A stretch of DNA of 64,000 nt from Plotosus lineatus (GCA_024760905.1 CM045734.1:38369564-38433563), one strand, 5' to 3'. Counted from the stretch's first letter, positions 1 through 11,259 are shown. The notes: generated from the letters alone by a model not told the origin. Program-made: numbers and translations.

Positions 1-104
1 TATGAAAAATGATTACAGTATTATAAATATACACTGCACTGCCTACTGCTCATAAGGATCTAGTAAGCAGCAGAGAACAGGCCTAATTCATGTTTGTGTT
101 GTGC

Positions 105-235
105 TGTGGTGGCTCAGTGGTTTGGACTGTTTATTAGTAATCTGAAGGTTGGAAGTTCAAACCCTTCGGTACCACATACCAATCCAAGGTCAGGCCTCCT
201 TCTGTAAATGGTAAGGTACTTTGGTGTGGGTCTTT
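105..235 (+). repeat. Old tRNA-like SINE fragment
   Basis: A tRNA-like head is visible: an A-box-like tggctcagtgg, then a B-box-like ggttggaagttcaaaccc, followed by accacat and a short unique-looking tail. The wording resembles a common fish SINE head. It is decayed and no target duplication was found. The flanks (1-104 and 236-460) are AT-rich with nothing else recognisable. Confidence 0.45.
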
Positions 236-461
236 TGATTTAGCCTTATAAGTAAACACAAATATAATTTGTGTACCCATCAAGGAACCCAACTCTCAGA
301 ACAACACTCAATGTGTCCCTTTCATTTAATTTATTAACTGAATCAAGAGATTCTTTTTTTATTTCGCAATCAAGTTCCTTTAAATAATAAGTAGTCTAAT
401 GGTAAGCTTTAGTATAATTTTGATTAGATTTTTTTAATTAATTTTTAATTAATTTAATAAT

Positions 462-733
462 GTAAAACGGGTAGTGGTGGCCTGATGATAAGGTGCTGGA
501 TTACCGATCCCAGGATTAGGGGTTCAAGCACCAATATTTGTCATTACTGTCCTCCCATTGCTGCTAACTATATTGTCAAAGACTGGCCGTCTCTCAATGT
601 CTATGGTGTGAGGTTCATGTAAAAGAAAAATTTCTGACTTTTGACAAGAGAAGGCTGCATAGCATCAGTGTTTCTGCCCTGCAATGGCTTGGCGAGCTGT
701 CCAAGGTGTACTCTACCTTCGCCCAGAGTTTTA
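462..733 (+). mobile_element. SINE-B copy, 3' end lost in a TA/TATT microsatellite
   Basis: It has the A/B-type head (gtggtggcctgatgataagg, then ggggttcaagcacc), the shared body (tctcaatgtctatggtgtgagg, ttcatgtaaaagaa, catcagtgtttctgccctgc) and the start of the L2-type tail (gcgagctgtccaaggtgtac). The copy breaks off at a simple repeat near 731-770. Confidence 0.8.
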
Positions 734-789
734 TATATATATATAAATTATTTATTTATTTATTTATATGTATGTGTATGTATGAGAGA

Positions 790-1062
790 TTAACTTTCGG
801 CTTTTCCCTTCATCAGGGGTCGCCACAGCGAATGATTCACACGTTTGATTTGGCATAGGTTTTTACATCGGATGTCCTTCGTGACACAACCCTTTACCAA
901 GGGACAGAAACACGTTGAGGGCTTTGCAGCTACTCTTTATGAAAGTCAGCAATGGTTCTTTTACATGAACCTCGCACCATAGACAGTGAGAGATGCCCCA
1001 GTGCAGCGATAACCTTGTGGAGAGTGGGACTTGAACCCCCAACCTTAGGATCAGCGATATAT
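790..1062 (-). mobile_element. SINE-A copy
   Basis: Read on the minus strand it has the tRNA-like head with B box, the shared body with a short deletion, the segment resembling the LINE 5' region, and the RTE-like 3' end (complement of ctttcggcttttcccttc at the left edge). It sits tail to tail with the SINE-B copy at 462-733. Confidence 0.8.
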
Positions 1063-1246
1063 AGGGTATTCAATAATTTTTTTTTCACTTAATTTGCGGA
1101 CCTATGGTATGAGTTATGGTATTGTTAACTTCTGGTCAAAAAACGACGAAATGGATTAAGAGCATTTGCATTATTTGTAATGGGAAAAGCGGATTGGGAA
1201 TTCGACCAAATCAAAATTTGACCAGCCGTCTAGAACGAACTATGTT
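1063..1246. mobile_element. Possible end fragment of a pogo-like element
   Basis: AT-rich sequence with phrases such as gtaatgggaaaagcgg and cgaccaaatcaaaatttgac, which resemble subterminal regions of pogo/Tigger elements. It stops where the Rex3 relic begins. The pogo transposase relic lies just beyond that Rex3, so both may belong to one interrupted element. This is inference. Confidence 0.3.
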
Positions 1247-1259
1247 CAAGTTCAAGTGC

Positions 1260-3108
1260 ATAACAAACATATAATTTCAGAGTCTTCTGTCCAAGAGGGC
1301 TTTAACTCCCACCTCCAGTAGAGCTACTACCACATCCCAGAGGAGGCGGGTGACATGGAATCCAAATGGGCCATGTTTCATGCCTCCATTGTTGAGGTGG
1401 CAGCCCATAGCTATGGCCAGAAGGTTGTTGGTGTTTGTCGTGACGGTAACCCCCGAACCCGGTGGTGGACACCTGTGGTGAAGGGGGCCGTCCAGCTGAA
1501 AAAGGAGGCCTATCAGGCCTTTGGGACTCCTGAGGCAGCAGACAGGTACCGGCAGGCCAAACATGCTGTAGCCGAGGCTGCCGCAGATGCAAAATCTCGG
1601 GCATGGAAGGAGTTCGGTGAGGGCCTGGACTGTGATTATTGGTTGGCCTCAAAAAGGTTGTGGACCACCATCCGATGCCTCAGGAGGATGAAGCAGTTCT
1701 CCACAAACACTGTTTACAGTAGTGGTGGGGAGCTGCTCACCTCGATTGAGGATGTTGTCGAGAGGTGGAGGGAATACTCTGAGAGCCTCTCAATCCCACC
1801 AACACACCCTCCCTGGAGGAGGAAGACCCTGAGGGTTTGGGCAGGGGTCTGCCCATCACTGCAGTGGAGGTCACTGAGGTAGTCAAAAAGCTCCTTGGTG
1901 GTCGGGCTCCGGGGTTGGATAAGTTCCACCCTGAATATCTCAGGGCTCTGGATGATGTCGGACTGTCTTGGTTGACACGTCTCTGCAACATCGCGTGGTC
2001 ATTTGGGGCAGTACCTCTGGATTGGCAAACCGGGGTGGTAGTCCCGCTTTTTAAAAAGGAGGACCAGAGGGTGTGTTCCAATTATCAGGGAATCACACTC
2101 TTCAGCATAACTGGGAAAGTTTATGCAGGGGTACTGGAGAGGAGGATCTGACTGACAGTCGAACCTTGGATCCAGGAGGAACAATGTGGTTTTCGTCATG
2201 GCCGTAGCACTCTTGACCAACTCTATAGGATCTTGGAGGGGGCATGAGAGTTTGCCCAATCTGTCCACGTGTTTTGTGTCTTTGGAAGAGGCTTTCACCG
2301 TGTCCCCGGACTATCTTGTGGGGCGTGCTCCAGGAGTATGGCGTTCCGGACCCATTGCTTCGATGACTGTCTCACCGGAGCCAGAGTTTGGTCCGTATTG
2401 GTAACAACAGGTCGAATTTGTTTCCAGTGAGGGTTGGAGTCTGCCAAGGCTGTCTTTTGTCACCGATTCTGTTCATAATTTTTATGGACAGAATTTCTAG
2501 GCGCAGCCGAGGCATTGAGGGGTTCTGGTTTGGTGACAATTGGATCTCGTCTCTGCTTTTTGCGGATGATGTTGTCCTTTTGGCTTCATTAGGCTGGGAT
2601 CTCCAGCTCTCATTGGAACGATTCACAGTTGAGTGCGAAGCGGCCAGGATGAAAATCAGTACCTCCAAATCTGAGGCCATGGTTCTCAGTCGGACAAGGG
2701 TGGAATGCACCCTACGGGTCAGGAATGAGGAGCTTTGAGTAGTGACCAAAAGAACAAAATCGCGGAAACAAGCGGCTGAAATGAGCTTCCTTCATTGAGT
2801 GGCGGGGCTCTTCCTTAGAGATAGGATGAGAAGCTCTACCATCTGGGGAGTGCTCAGAGTAGATCCGCAGCTCCTCCGCATTGAGAGGGGCCAGTTGAGG
2901 TGGCTCGGGCATCTAGTCAGAATGCCTTCCAAACGCCTGGAGGGACAATGTCTTTCGGTTTGTCTGGGAACGCCTCGGTGTCCCCCTGGAAGAGCTGGAG
3001 GAAGTGGCGGGGAGAGGGAGGTCTGGACCTCTTTGCTTAGGTTGCTGCCCCCGCGACCCGATTCTAGATCAGACAGAAGGTGATGATGATGATGATGATG
3101 ATGATGTT
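1260..3108 (+). mobile_element. Rex3-like RTE LINE relic, 5' truncated
   Basis: Broken reading frames give the part between endonuclease and reverse transcriptase (ESKWAMFHASIVEVA near 1355), fingers (VVKKLLGGRAPGLDKF near 1880), DWQTGVVVPLFKK near 2020, and after frameshifts VCQGCLLSPILFIIF and the catalytic FADDVVLLA near 2430-2590. The C-terminal part (QLRWLGHLVRMPS, near 2890) follows a deletion near 2740. The element ends in a GAT repeat at 3080-3108. The stretches at 2023-2042 and 2443-2465 match, as I remember them, the standard Rex3 PCR primers used in fish, which is why I name Rex3. Many stops and frameshifts show it is dead. Confidence 0.85.
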
Positions 3109-3114
3109 ATTTTT

Positions 3115-3900
3115 ACACTCACAACCACAAGAGGGCACTCTTGGCTTGCATACCAGTGCCTGCTCATTCACCACTGAAGAAATATTCCCAAAAAGAAAAT
3201 CCTATTCTGCGGATTACAAGCTGCAAGTAGTGAATTATGCAGCAGAACTTATGAGGGATAGGAGAAAAGCGGAGATTATTACTGCTGCAATGAAGAAAAC
3301 CCGAAAAGCTAATCGTGGGCTAAAAGCTAGATGGCCACAGCTAGAGGAACGAGCTCGCACCTGGGTGCTTGAGCAACGTGCCACAGGAAGAAGCTTGTCA
3401 GCAGTGCAATTGCGTCTCCACATCCAGGTAGGGAAATTATTACAAATAATTCTAACAAGAGGGCAGAAAAGCGGAGATTATTATTACTGCAATGAAGAAA
3501 ACAAAAAAGCTAATCGCTTAAAAGTTAAAAATTAATCGTGGGCTAAAAGCTAGATGGCCACAACTAGAAGAATGAGCTCGCACGTGGGGTTTGAGCAACG
3601 TGCCTCAGGGAGAGACTTGTCAACACTGCAGTTGCATCTCCACGTCAAGGTAGTTGTCAAGGAGATGAATAGAAATTTCTTCGTATGAGGACCTTCTTGG
3701 TGTTACTGCTTCATGCAACGCAACCGCCTCTGTATCAGAGTGAGGACCACAACGTCACATAAACTGCCAGCAGATTTCCAAGCCGATGTAGACAGTTTCC
3801 ATGAGTTTGCAACTTATAGTCCAGTGGGATTTTATATATGTATTTTTTCTTCTTTATTATGCATTTTTTGGCCAGTACAACTTGTACTCTGTAGTGACAT
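3115..3900 (+). pseudogene. Pogo/Tigger-type transposase relic with an internal duplication
   Basis: The frame from about 3193 reads PKRKSYSADYKLQVVNYAAE, then KANRGLKARWPQLEERARTW and GRSLSAVQLRLHIQ. This is the helix-turn-helix plus CENP-B-type DNA-binding region of pogo-family transposases. About 180 bp (roughly 3270-3430) is repeated at about 3470-3650 with stops, and the protein resumes at 3713 with MQRNRLCIRVRTTTSHKLPA. The catalytic DDE domain is absent. It directly follows the GAT tail of the Rex3 copy. It is clearly nonfunctional. Confidence 0.8.
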
Positions 3901-3913
3901 ATAGTCCGAAAAA

Positions 3914-3920
<7 letters not shown>

Positions 3921-3996
<76 letters not shown>
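3921..3996. repeat. Compound (GT)n(TA)n microsatellite
   Basis: A GT run followed directly by a TA run. It abuts the PogoM2 end that starts at 3997. Confidence 0.95.
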
Positions 3997-3999
<3 letters not shown>

Positions 4000-4136
4000 G
4001 GATCCCTTGCTACTTCGTGCTTCAATTCATGCAGCTTCAGTGCGTTGCATTTTTTTTTTTTTTTATTCATCGAATTAAAAAAATAAGGAAATTAAGGAAG
4101 AATAGGGAAAAAGTTAAGGAAAATGTGGCAAAAACA

Positions 4137-4138
<2 letters not shown>
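3997..4138 (+). mobile_element. PogoM2 end fragment
   Basis: It starts CAGGGATCCCTTGCTACTTC after a TA and continues with the family's A-rich subterminal region (aaaataaggaaattaaggaa). It is cut by a TA microsatellite after about 142 bp. The other end is missing. Confidence 0.8.
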
Positions 4139-4223
<85 letters not shown>

Positions 4224-4238
4224 ACATACATACATATA
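4139..4238. repeat. Compound (TA)n(CA)n(TA)n(CATA)n microsatellite
   Basis: Four blocks of alternating simple repeat separate the PogoM2 fragment from PogoM1 copy 1. Confidence 0.95.
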
Positions 4239-5017
4239 CAGTGATACCTCAGCTCACGAACATAATTGGTTCCCAGAAAGTGTGTAAGGCGAAAAGTTCG
4301 TCTTCCGAACATTTATTTCCCATAAGAAACCATTAAAATGAGAATAATCCGTTCCCAGGTCCCCATAAAACATAATTTTCTACTAAATAAGCCTTAAAAC
4401 TACACAAAAATATACCTTATTTTATGTATAATAAATGTGCTATTGTATTGTAATTAAAGAAATAAACTGTACTGTATAATAAAGTCGTTTTATTTACCTT
4501 TGTGATGGTAGTTGACGGCTTGATGGAATGGAGTGGGAGGAGAAGGGAGGGAGGGACTTACTGTTTGGAAGGAGTGTTTGGAAACGCCTACTGTTTGGAA
4601 ACACCCTTAGCCACACACGCACCCGTAATAGCTTCCTTGTTCTTAAGGATGGTGGTAGACTTAGCGTACTGGTACTGGGACGCTGAGTCACACAAACGCA
4701 CACCTCGTTCGTGTTTTTCAATGATCTCCGCCTGTGGTGGGGTCTTTTTCGGTCCCATAATAGCAAAAGTACACTCAATATGGTCCAAAATGTCTATCAA
4801 ACACAAACCACTTCCGCACTCAAAGAAAGGGGGTGGCGAACTGTGTCGCCATGAGCGCAAGGCCAGCTTCTTGTGGCCGCCACCGTGGCGCTGTTCGACC
4901 GCGTGGTTTGATTCGTCCGCCGAAAACTAGTTCGTCAGCAGAGACTATATGCTCGCAAATTTAATGTTCCTGAGGCGAAAAGTTCGTGAGCTTAAGCGTT
5001 CGTCAGCGGAGGTTTTA

Positions 5018-5020
<3 letters not shown>
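4239..5020 (-). mobile_element. PogoM1 copy 1 (nonautonomous pogo/Tigger-like element)
   Basis: Ends are CAGTGATACCTCAGCTCACG on the left and the complement of CAGTAAAACCTCCGCTGACG on the right, an imperfect inverted repeat of about 23 bp. TA precedes the left end. Strand is that of the internal frame, which on the minus strand (4588-4860) reads MGPKKTPPQAEIIEKHERGV and ILKNKEAI, a pogo/CENP-B helix-turn-helix, then stops at SKQ. This copy lacks six bases (AGCAAT) present in the other three copies. Confidence 0.85.

Positions 5021-5086
<66 letters not shown>
5021..5086. repeat. (TA)n microsatellite
   Basis: A TA run of about 60 bp starts right at the right end of PogoM1 copy 1. Confidence 0.95.
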
Positions 5087-5091
<5 letters not shown>

Positions 5092-5990
5092 CAAAACAGA
5101 ATTTACTATCATTTTAAAGCTTATTCACCTGCACGTATGTGTTGTATGCTGAACTATAGATAACAATAAACATTAATATTTCGTGCTTCCTCAATTCTAA
5201 TGACACCAAAGTAACAACCATGCTATTTGGTTTACCACAGTTGGGTTCACCATTGCTTTTAATTTAGATTCAGTAAAATGAGTCTAAATTACTTTGTCTT
5301 CCTCGGGAATATATAGTTATACCCTGAAACTGTGGGAAAGAGATCTAATTCATTCTAATTAAGTGGTGAACAAATATGAACATTTTGTTTACATAAATTA
5401 CTGCTAAACATCACTTGGTAACATTCACTTGAGATAAAAAAACAGATTGAGTCACTGGTTGTGCTGTCAAAACACACTAATATACATCCTGAAACCAAAT
5501 CACACATGAACGTGTCTGTACCTTGATGGTATCTTATTGTCCCAAGGTGTTGGCAATTTAGTGGTAATGCAGAGAAGTGGTTGGAACTACAGGCAAGGCA
5601 GTATGTGACTCATCCTTTTTTCCCCAAGGAGCAAAAATGTAATCTAACTGAGCCTTGGGCTTGCAATTCTCCTCTACTGGAGTCGGCTGGATTCATTAAA
5701 AAGCTGGCTGCTGGCCAGCACTTTTAATATGGGGAGAGGGCTTTTATTGCATGACACGAGAAAGTAAATCAAAATGTGTGAATAATCTCTTTCCATGAAA
5801 ACCATTGGCAAGCAACATAGGTGAAAAGGGAGGAAGGAGAAATTCATGAATTATAGTTGTCTTCATCCATGCATTACGCCTGCCTTGCCAGATGTTCCAA
5901 GCTGCAATGCACAAAGCATTCAAATGTGTATATTTTCTTTTTTTTAATTTTTTTTTATAAAACAGTATTAGTAGACTGTCACACTCTGTG
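5087..5990. other. Unique intronic stretch, possible conserved element at 5630-5900
   Basis: No gene or known repeat was seen. The part at about 5630-5900 has balanced composition, several homeodomain-type ATTA cores and no simple repeats, unlike its neighbours. It could be a conserved regulatory element of SETBP1, but this is a guess from texture only. Confidence 0.3.
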
Positions 5991-6485
5991 TGACAAAAAT
6001 TAATCTAGGGTATCAGGTGCCACTGGGGGCGCTGTGTGCTATGGACCAATGATGTGAGGAAGGCCTGTGGCCTGCCTAATCTAAAATGTCATATTTGGTC
6101 ATCCATAAATGTTATGCAAATTGCTGGACCCTTAAATCAACTATTGATCATTAACATGAACATGAATGTGAATACAGAAATTATAATAAATTTGGAATAA
6201 TATTTCCTTCATTTAAAGACATTTCTAATCATTAAATGGAGAAATTGTTGATGATTATAAAAGAAAAATTGTATTTGATTTCTGGATGATTTATGTCAAG
6301 TGTTGGGGAACATTTTTGATTAATAGAGCACAAAAACCCCAACAATTTAAAATCTAATCCTCTGAGAACCAAATATATTTTTTATTACAGAGACCAACAA
6401 TTTTTGGGTATAATAAGACTGTGAATTTATTTTAAACAACATTGCTATAATGAAGTTATTTATTAATAAGAAAAGTGCTTTACTA

Positions 6486-7186
6486 TTAATGTGACTTCTG
6501 GTGCTGCATGGTTTTGCTGATGGCTTTGTAGTCTGGTTGAAACGTGCTGAGGTTCAGCTTCATGCAGGTGTTAAAGCATCCATCTATTACATGTGACCAC
6601 AGGTTGGTCTTGATGCTTTTTAGGTGTGAGAAGGACTGCTCACGTGCGCATGTGGAGCCAAACATGCTCAATACGACAGGACTCGCACGCTGCAGTGTTT
6701 ATGGCTGGAAGCGCGTCCCAAGTTTTGGCAATTAGCTGGTCTGCGGGTTGAAGTTTTTTCATGTCTGTCCATTTGTGTTTTGCTTGCCAGCTCTGCTTGA
6801 CTTCTTGCACATGAGCTGATCAAAACGAGGAAAATTTACTTCTACCCAAAAACAACTCACGCAGGCTGTTGCATATAATCCAATAAAATTAGAGCTTCAA
6901 GATATCGGCACCACCCACACACTGGGGTGCAGAAAGGATTGGCTCACCGCTGCACGCCACAGTGACAAGTGGTATTGAAAATAGATGTATAGATTGAAAT
7001 GCGTGATATTTATTTATGTTTTTGTTTAAGTTGATGGCCTTTTTTTGTATTTTTATTTAAAGGACAGCGAAATTATGTATTCGTTATTTTGTTAAGAAAA
7101 GCAACCTGATTTATCTGAGAACCAGATGCAGTCATCAAAAGAGCCACTTCTGGCTCGTGAGCCATAGGTTCCCGACCCTTGATTGA
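6486..7186 (-). mobile_element. hAT transposon relic with transposase C-terminus and one end
   Basis: The minus strand near 6486-6671 reads MSMFGSTCAREQSFSHLKSI and ends QPDYKAISKTMQHQKSH, the C-terminal dimerisation region of hAT transposases (the GSTxxxEQxFSxxK pattern). Read on the minus strand, the right edge begins caagggtcgggaacctatgg and then ctcacgagccagaag, the typical terminus of Charlie-like hAT elements. The catalytic core is missing, so this is an internally deleted and decayed copy. The opposite end was not located; it may lie between 5990 and 6480. Confidence 0.75.
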
Positions 7187-7250
7187 CCCTTGATTGACTG
7201 TATGAGTAGTTTATTCACTTAAATGAGTGTAAGATTATTTTATTATACAT

Positions 7251-7587
7251 CCATTCATTTTCTGAACCACTTAATCCTAATTAGGGTCACAGGCAGGCTG
7301 ACACCCATCTCAGCTGACTCTGGATGAGGGCAGAGAACACCCTGGACAGCTCACCAGGCCACCGTAGGGCAGAAACACGCTGATGGCTATACGGCTTACT
7401 CTTGGTGAAAGTCAGCAATGGTTCTTTTACATGCCTCACACCATAGACCGTGAGAGACATGGCCAGCCTTTGATAACCCAGTTACCTGCACTGGAAGGAC
7501 ATTGAGTACCTGTTGAGAGTGGTGCTTGAACCCCCAACCTTAGGACCGGTGATCCAGCACCTTACCAACCAGGCCACCACTGCCCTC
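7251..7587 (-). mobile_element. SINE-B copy with perfect target duplication
   Basis: A full-length copy on the minus strand: L2-type tail at the left (cattcattttctgaaccac), shared body, and tRNA-like head at the right. A perfect 14-bp target duplication, attttattatacat, lies at 7237-7250 and 7588-7601. It sits only about 125 bp beyond the proposed splice donor of the SETBP1 exon. Confidence 0.93.
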
Positions 7588-7706
7588 ATTTTATTATACA
7601 TGTGCATCTCAAACCCATAAAATTACTGCAAATTTACAGCTTAATTCTAATTTGGTATAATATTCTCAAATTTCCACATTGTTCTCTTATATTCATAAAA
7701 AAGAAT

Positions 7707-7716
7707 CATGACCTGC
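7707..7716 (-). promoter_or_regulatory. SETBP1: Proposed, rather weak, splice donor of the SETBP1 exon
   Basis: The minus strand reads GCAG/GTCATG. The exon side is good, but positions +3 to +6 (CATG) are far from the usual RAGT. It is the best GT near where the human exon is expected to end, and it leaves phase 1. An alternative is read-through to the stop at 7693. Confidence 0.5.
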
Positions 7717-10700
7717 TATAGATGTGTTGCCACAGTGGTAAATCTGCTTCATCCTCTCTTCTGAATCATTCTGGAAAGTTGCCATGCCCCCTTCATTGTA
7801 TGTTGCAAACTCTTCCAGGCTATGCCTCCTGCTCTGGATGTGAGAGTCCTCATCTTGTAAGTGTTGGCTCTTGAATGGGTCCAGTTGCTGTTCCTGGTTA
7901 ACTTGCAGTCGCTCATGTGGTTGCTTAGTGCACATGTTCAGGAAGTTATTCAGTGGCTCTTCTCGAAGATGTTTACAGTTCTGAGAGTCAGATAAGGACA
8001 ACGATGAGAGTGTGTCTACTTCAAAGTAGTTCCTGGATGTCTTGGATGAAGTATCCACAGTTTGCTGGCTTCTCTGTGTGTCCTTTATCTTGGAAAGCGG
8101 CAGGGCTCCACTAAACAGTCCACCAAGGGTCTCTCTTTGTGGGACTGAGTGCTGGTCCTCCTTATGTTTGTGCTTATGCTTGTGTTTGCGTTTGTGGAGA
8201 CAGACACTCGCTAAGCAGTTGCTTGATGGATGATGAGTGTCACCCAACCTAGGAGAAGACATTTCATGGGGTATGTTCTTCATTCTATGTCTGCTTCCTG
8301 TAGAGAGGCTAGACAACCCACTGGAGTGGAACTTTGGTGGAGGAACTGGAGGCCGCATAAGATGAGTGCCTGAAGATCCAAGTGCATGGGATAGATACAA
8401 AGGAGGAGGATACTGCCCATAATATCCCATGTTCATCATACTTGTGGCAAGAGGCATGGCTGTGTAAGGCATGGCATAGGGTGCATAGTAATTGCCACTG
8501 GATGCTGAGTAGCCAAACCCTTGAATGAAAGGCATCTTTGTTATAGGTTCAGCTGATTTGGCTGGCCTGCCACGTCGTCTCTTTGACTTTTCAGAACTCC
8601 TGCGAAGATAGTGCACAGGATCATATGGGTAGTAGGGCACCGAGTAGTAGTGGTCAAAGTTTAGGCGGAAAATGCTAGGGTAAGAGTTCTGATGGTAAAA
8701 CTTGTAGCTGCGATGAGAGATTCTGAAGATCTGGAACTTGCTAATGAGTTCCTCAAGGTCAGCCAAAAACTGAAGATCATCTCTACTTGTTAGTCCCTTT
8801 CGCTTCCGTCGATGTTTCTGTTTTTTGAGGCTTTCTTGAGCAAGGAAATTTCCCATAGCCACAGATGCTGCATGCTTCTGATAGTGCCCTCTGGTTGTTT
8901 TATTTGTAGCTTCCAGCACAGCAGCCTCATTTGATTCAAAACCACAAAGGTCAAAGGAATACCTCCTGCGAGATGCTGGACCTTTCTCAGTCTGATCCGA
9001 TGTGCTGTTATTGTCAGTACCAATGCCACTATCACTTGGGATCGTCTCTTCACTGTGGGACTCGCTAACTGGAGACAGGGTAACCTCTTTGATTGATGCC
9101 ACTTCAGACAGATGAGATGGAGAGTTGGCCATAAGTCTCGGAGGAGAGAGCTTCCAGCTACTACTGAGCAAGCTTTTCTGAGTTTTTGTAGGCAATGCAC
9201 TGATAGGCTGTAGATTTGGCATGGGCTTCAGGTCATGCTGGCTGGTTTCTGTGGTGGCATGGTGTGCTATTCCACCTGCTAATGACTGAGCTGAGAGAGA
9301 TTGCATGACCCTGGGTGAAGGCATTCTGGTTGTTGATGATGAAATAGAAGGCACTAGAAGGTTCTCAAACTGACTTGAAACAGGCAACAAGTGCTCATCA
9401 TTGGCTTTGTGCTCATCTTGCTGAGACTGAAGCTCAATTTTGGGTTTCCTCCCTCGTTTTTTGCCTATGTATATAGTTCCACGTTTGCTGACATTAATTT
9501 GCTTGCCGAGGCGGGCTTCAATTGTCGATGCCACAGTTGACACAGCACTGGAAACTGGAACACTGGATTTCAAGGCCAAGTTAACAGTGTTAGAAGAGGA
9601 CAGAATTTCATTCAGAATGCTCTGCATTTTAATCAGTTTCACTTTCTTAGTGGTTTTCTTTTTAAGGACCCCTACCTGGCCTGTTTTCTTACATTTCACA
9701 TCTGGTAAAGTTGAAGAATTATTTAAGGCCTGTTGCATTATCTTTGATAAATTGTGTTTCTTTCTCCGCCTCTTTGAAGTGCTAGGTGAATCCTGGTTGA
9801 TAGGACTCACAGGACTGGTTGATGTTCCTTCATGAATTGTCTCCACAGTAAGTAGTGGTTGTTTTTTAGGTCTTCCTCGTTTTTTCTTAATAGGTGTGAT
9901 GACAGTTAGACTATTTGTATTGGTGTATAGTGGGCTGGATGGTGTAATGGGGAAAGCAGAAGGTGGATCTTCAATGGGCAATGCTGGATTAAGGTCTTTG
10001 TGGAAAGCAGAGCTCTTAGATTTCAAATAAACCCATCTCTCCTTGAACTTTGATTGCCTTCCATCTGCTTGTTTCACCGGATCAATCAATGATTGTGGTC
10101 TTCCAACTGGATTCTTCTTGTTCCTATTCTCACAAATGTCCATAGTTTGCCCTGCTGCACTTTCTTCCCCCAGCTTCTTTGAATCTATACCAAATTGCCT
10201 TCCTGTATTAAATTCTACTTTGCTTGCTACTTTAGAAGTTGTAGCACACTGTTCGGTGTAATGTTTAATTTCTTCTGTGTGTCTGATTTGTATGTCATCC
10301 AAAAAGTTATTTTCAGGTAATCTTCGAATTTTCTTCTTTCTGCATTTAGGTTCATCTGGGTGATGTGCAACACAGTTTGGTAATGTTTTGAAATCGTCCT
10401 CTGGTCGCTTTGTTAATGATTCAACCTCTTCCCTCTGAGTATCAGTTTTTTCAGGGTTAAAAAGTTTATTCTTTGTATTGTCTTGAGCTGTTTTTTCACT
10501 TTCCTTCTCAGTCTTTTTTGCCCAGGGCAGGTCTCCATCATGGGTGGTCAGAGTCCTTCTGCCATACTTCCTTTTAATGTTCCCAAACACTTGCTCAGTG
10601 ACCTCCTGCAAACCTCTTTCTTTGCTGAGAGGGGGGTGTATCGGCATATTTGATTCTGTTAGTCCACTTATTGTTATATCAGCTGGAGAAGTAGCCTGTG

Positions 10701-11010
10701 AGTCAGAACCTGGACAAGTTATTTCAGAGCCAAACAAACTTCCAGATGAACCTTCTGTGACCCTTTTAACTTGTGCCTTCGAGAAGGGGGTGTTGACATC
10801 TGACAAAAGGCTTTTGCTATTGAATGTTGATTCTTGTTTTGATTCTGGATCTCTTGTCTGGTCCCCTTGGGATGTTGACTCTCTTAATACTGGCTTTGTC
10901 CAATCCAGTTGGTGAATGTCAGTTTTGGACTCATGTTTTGGTCTCAGGTTTTCCCCAGGGATAGCCATCATGTTATTTTGTGCCACGACTCTGAAGGGTC
11001 TCTCATAGGT
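7713..11010 (-). CDS. SETBP1: SETBP1 large central coding exon (SET-binding protein)
   Basis: SETBP1 is a nuclear protein that binds SET (the PP2A inhibitor) and, through AT hooks, binds DNA and recruits chromatin activators including HCF1. The exon encodes 1,099 codons, numbered here from 11010. Seen: AT hook 1 with core RGRPKK at 378-383; the LGKQINVSKRGTIYIGKKRG block near 505-525; degron DSGIGT at 660-665 in the context ETIPSDSGIGTDNNSTSD (the SCF-beta-TrCP degron mutated in Schinzel-Giedion syndrome); DHYY at 786-789, an HCF1-binding motif; AT hook 2 with RGRPAK from 813; a HKHKHK basic run near 940; and FEVDTLSSLSLSD near 995. The acceptor is a pyrimidine tract then ctag, directly followed by codons TYERPFRV. 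The frame is open with no defects. The proposed donor is GCAG/GTCATG at 7713/7712, phase 1; without splicing the frame stops after a few codons at 7693. The N-terminus, third AT hook and proline-rich C-terminus lie on other exons not seen here. Confidence 0.96.
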
Positions 11011-11036
11011 CTAGAAAAAACAGAAAAAATGTCATT
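11011..11036 (-). promoter_or_regulatory. SETBP1: Splice acceptor and pyrimidine tract of the SETBP1 exon
   Basis: On the minus strand the sequence attttttctgttttttctag ends at 11011 and the exon follows. The strong T-rich tract and CTAG fit a vertebrate 3' splice site. The coding frame is open from the first exon base and aligns with the human exon start, which begins near a YERP motif. Confidence 0.85.
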
Positions 11037-11160
11037 GTTACTACATAGTGCATAATTACCTTTTCAGATTTGGTTCAAAATGCATCATTAACATTTTTTA
11101 TAACACGTGTAAATGTATTCTAATACTAAATTTTCAAAAAAAATATGTATGTATTTTATG

Positions 11161-11173
11161 TATATGTATACAG

Positions 11174-11254
<81 letters not shown>
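11161..11254. repeat. (CA)n(TA)n(CA)n microsatellite
   Basis: A simple-repeat block about 150 bp upstream of the SETBP1 exon in gene orientation, abutting a PogoM2 end. Confidence 0.95.

Positions 11255-11259
<5 letters not shown>

Noticed and set aside
1..7692. Search for the next SETBP1 exons on the minus strand (third AT hook, proline-rich end)
   Set aside because: No RGRPRK-type AT hook or poly-proline frame was found, so those exons are probably outside the window.
9440..10915. Plus-strand frames of 72-131 codons inside the SETBP1 exon
   Set aside because: They are shadows of the minus-strand coding exon, with no family motifs.
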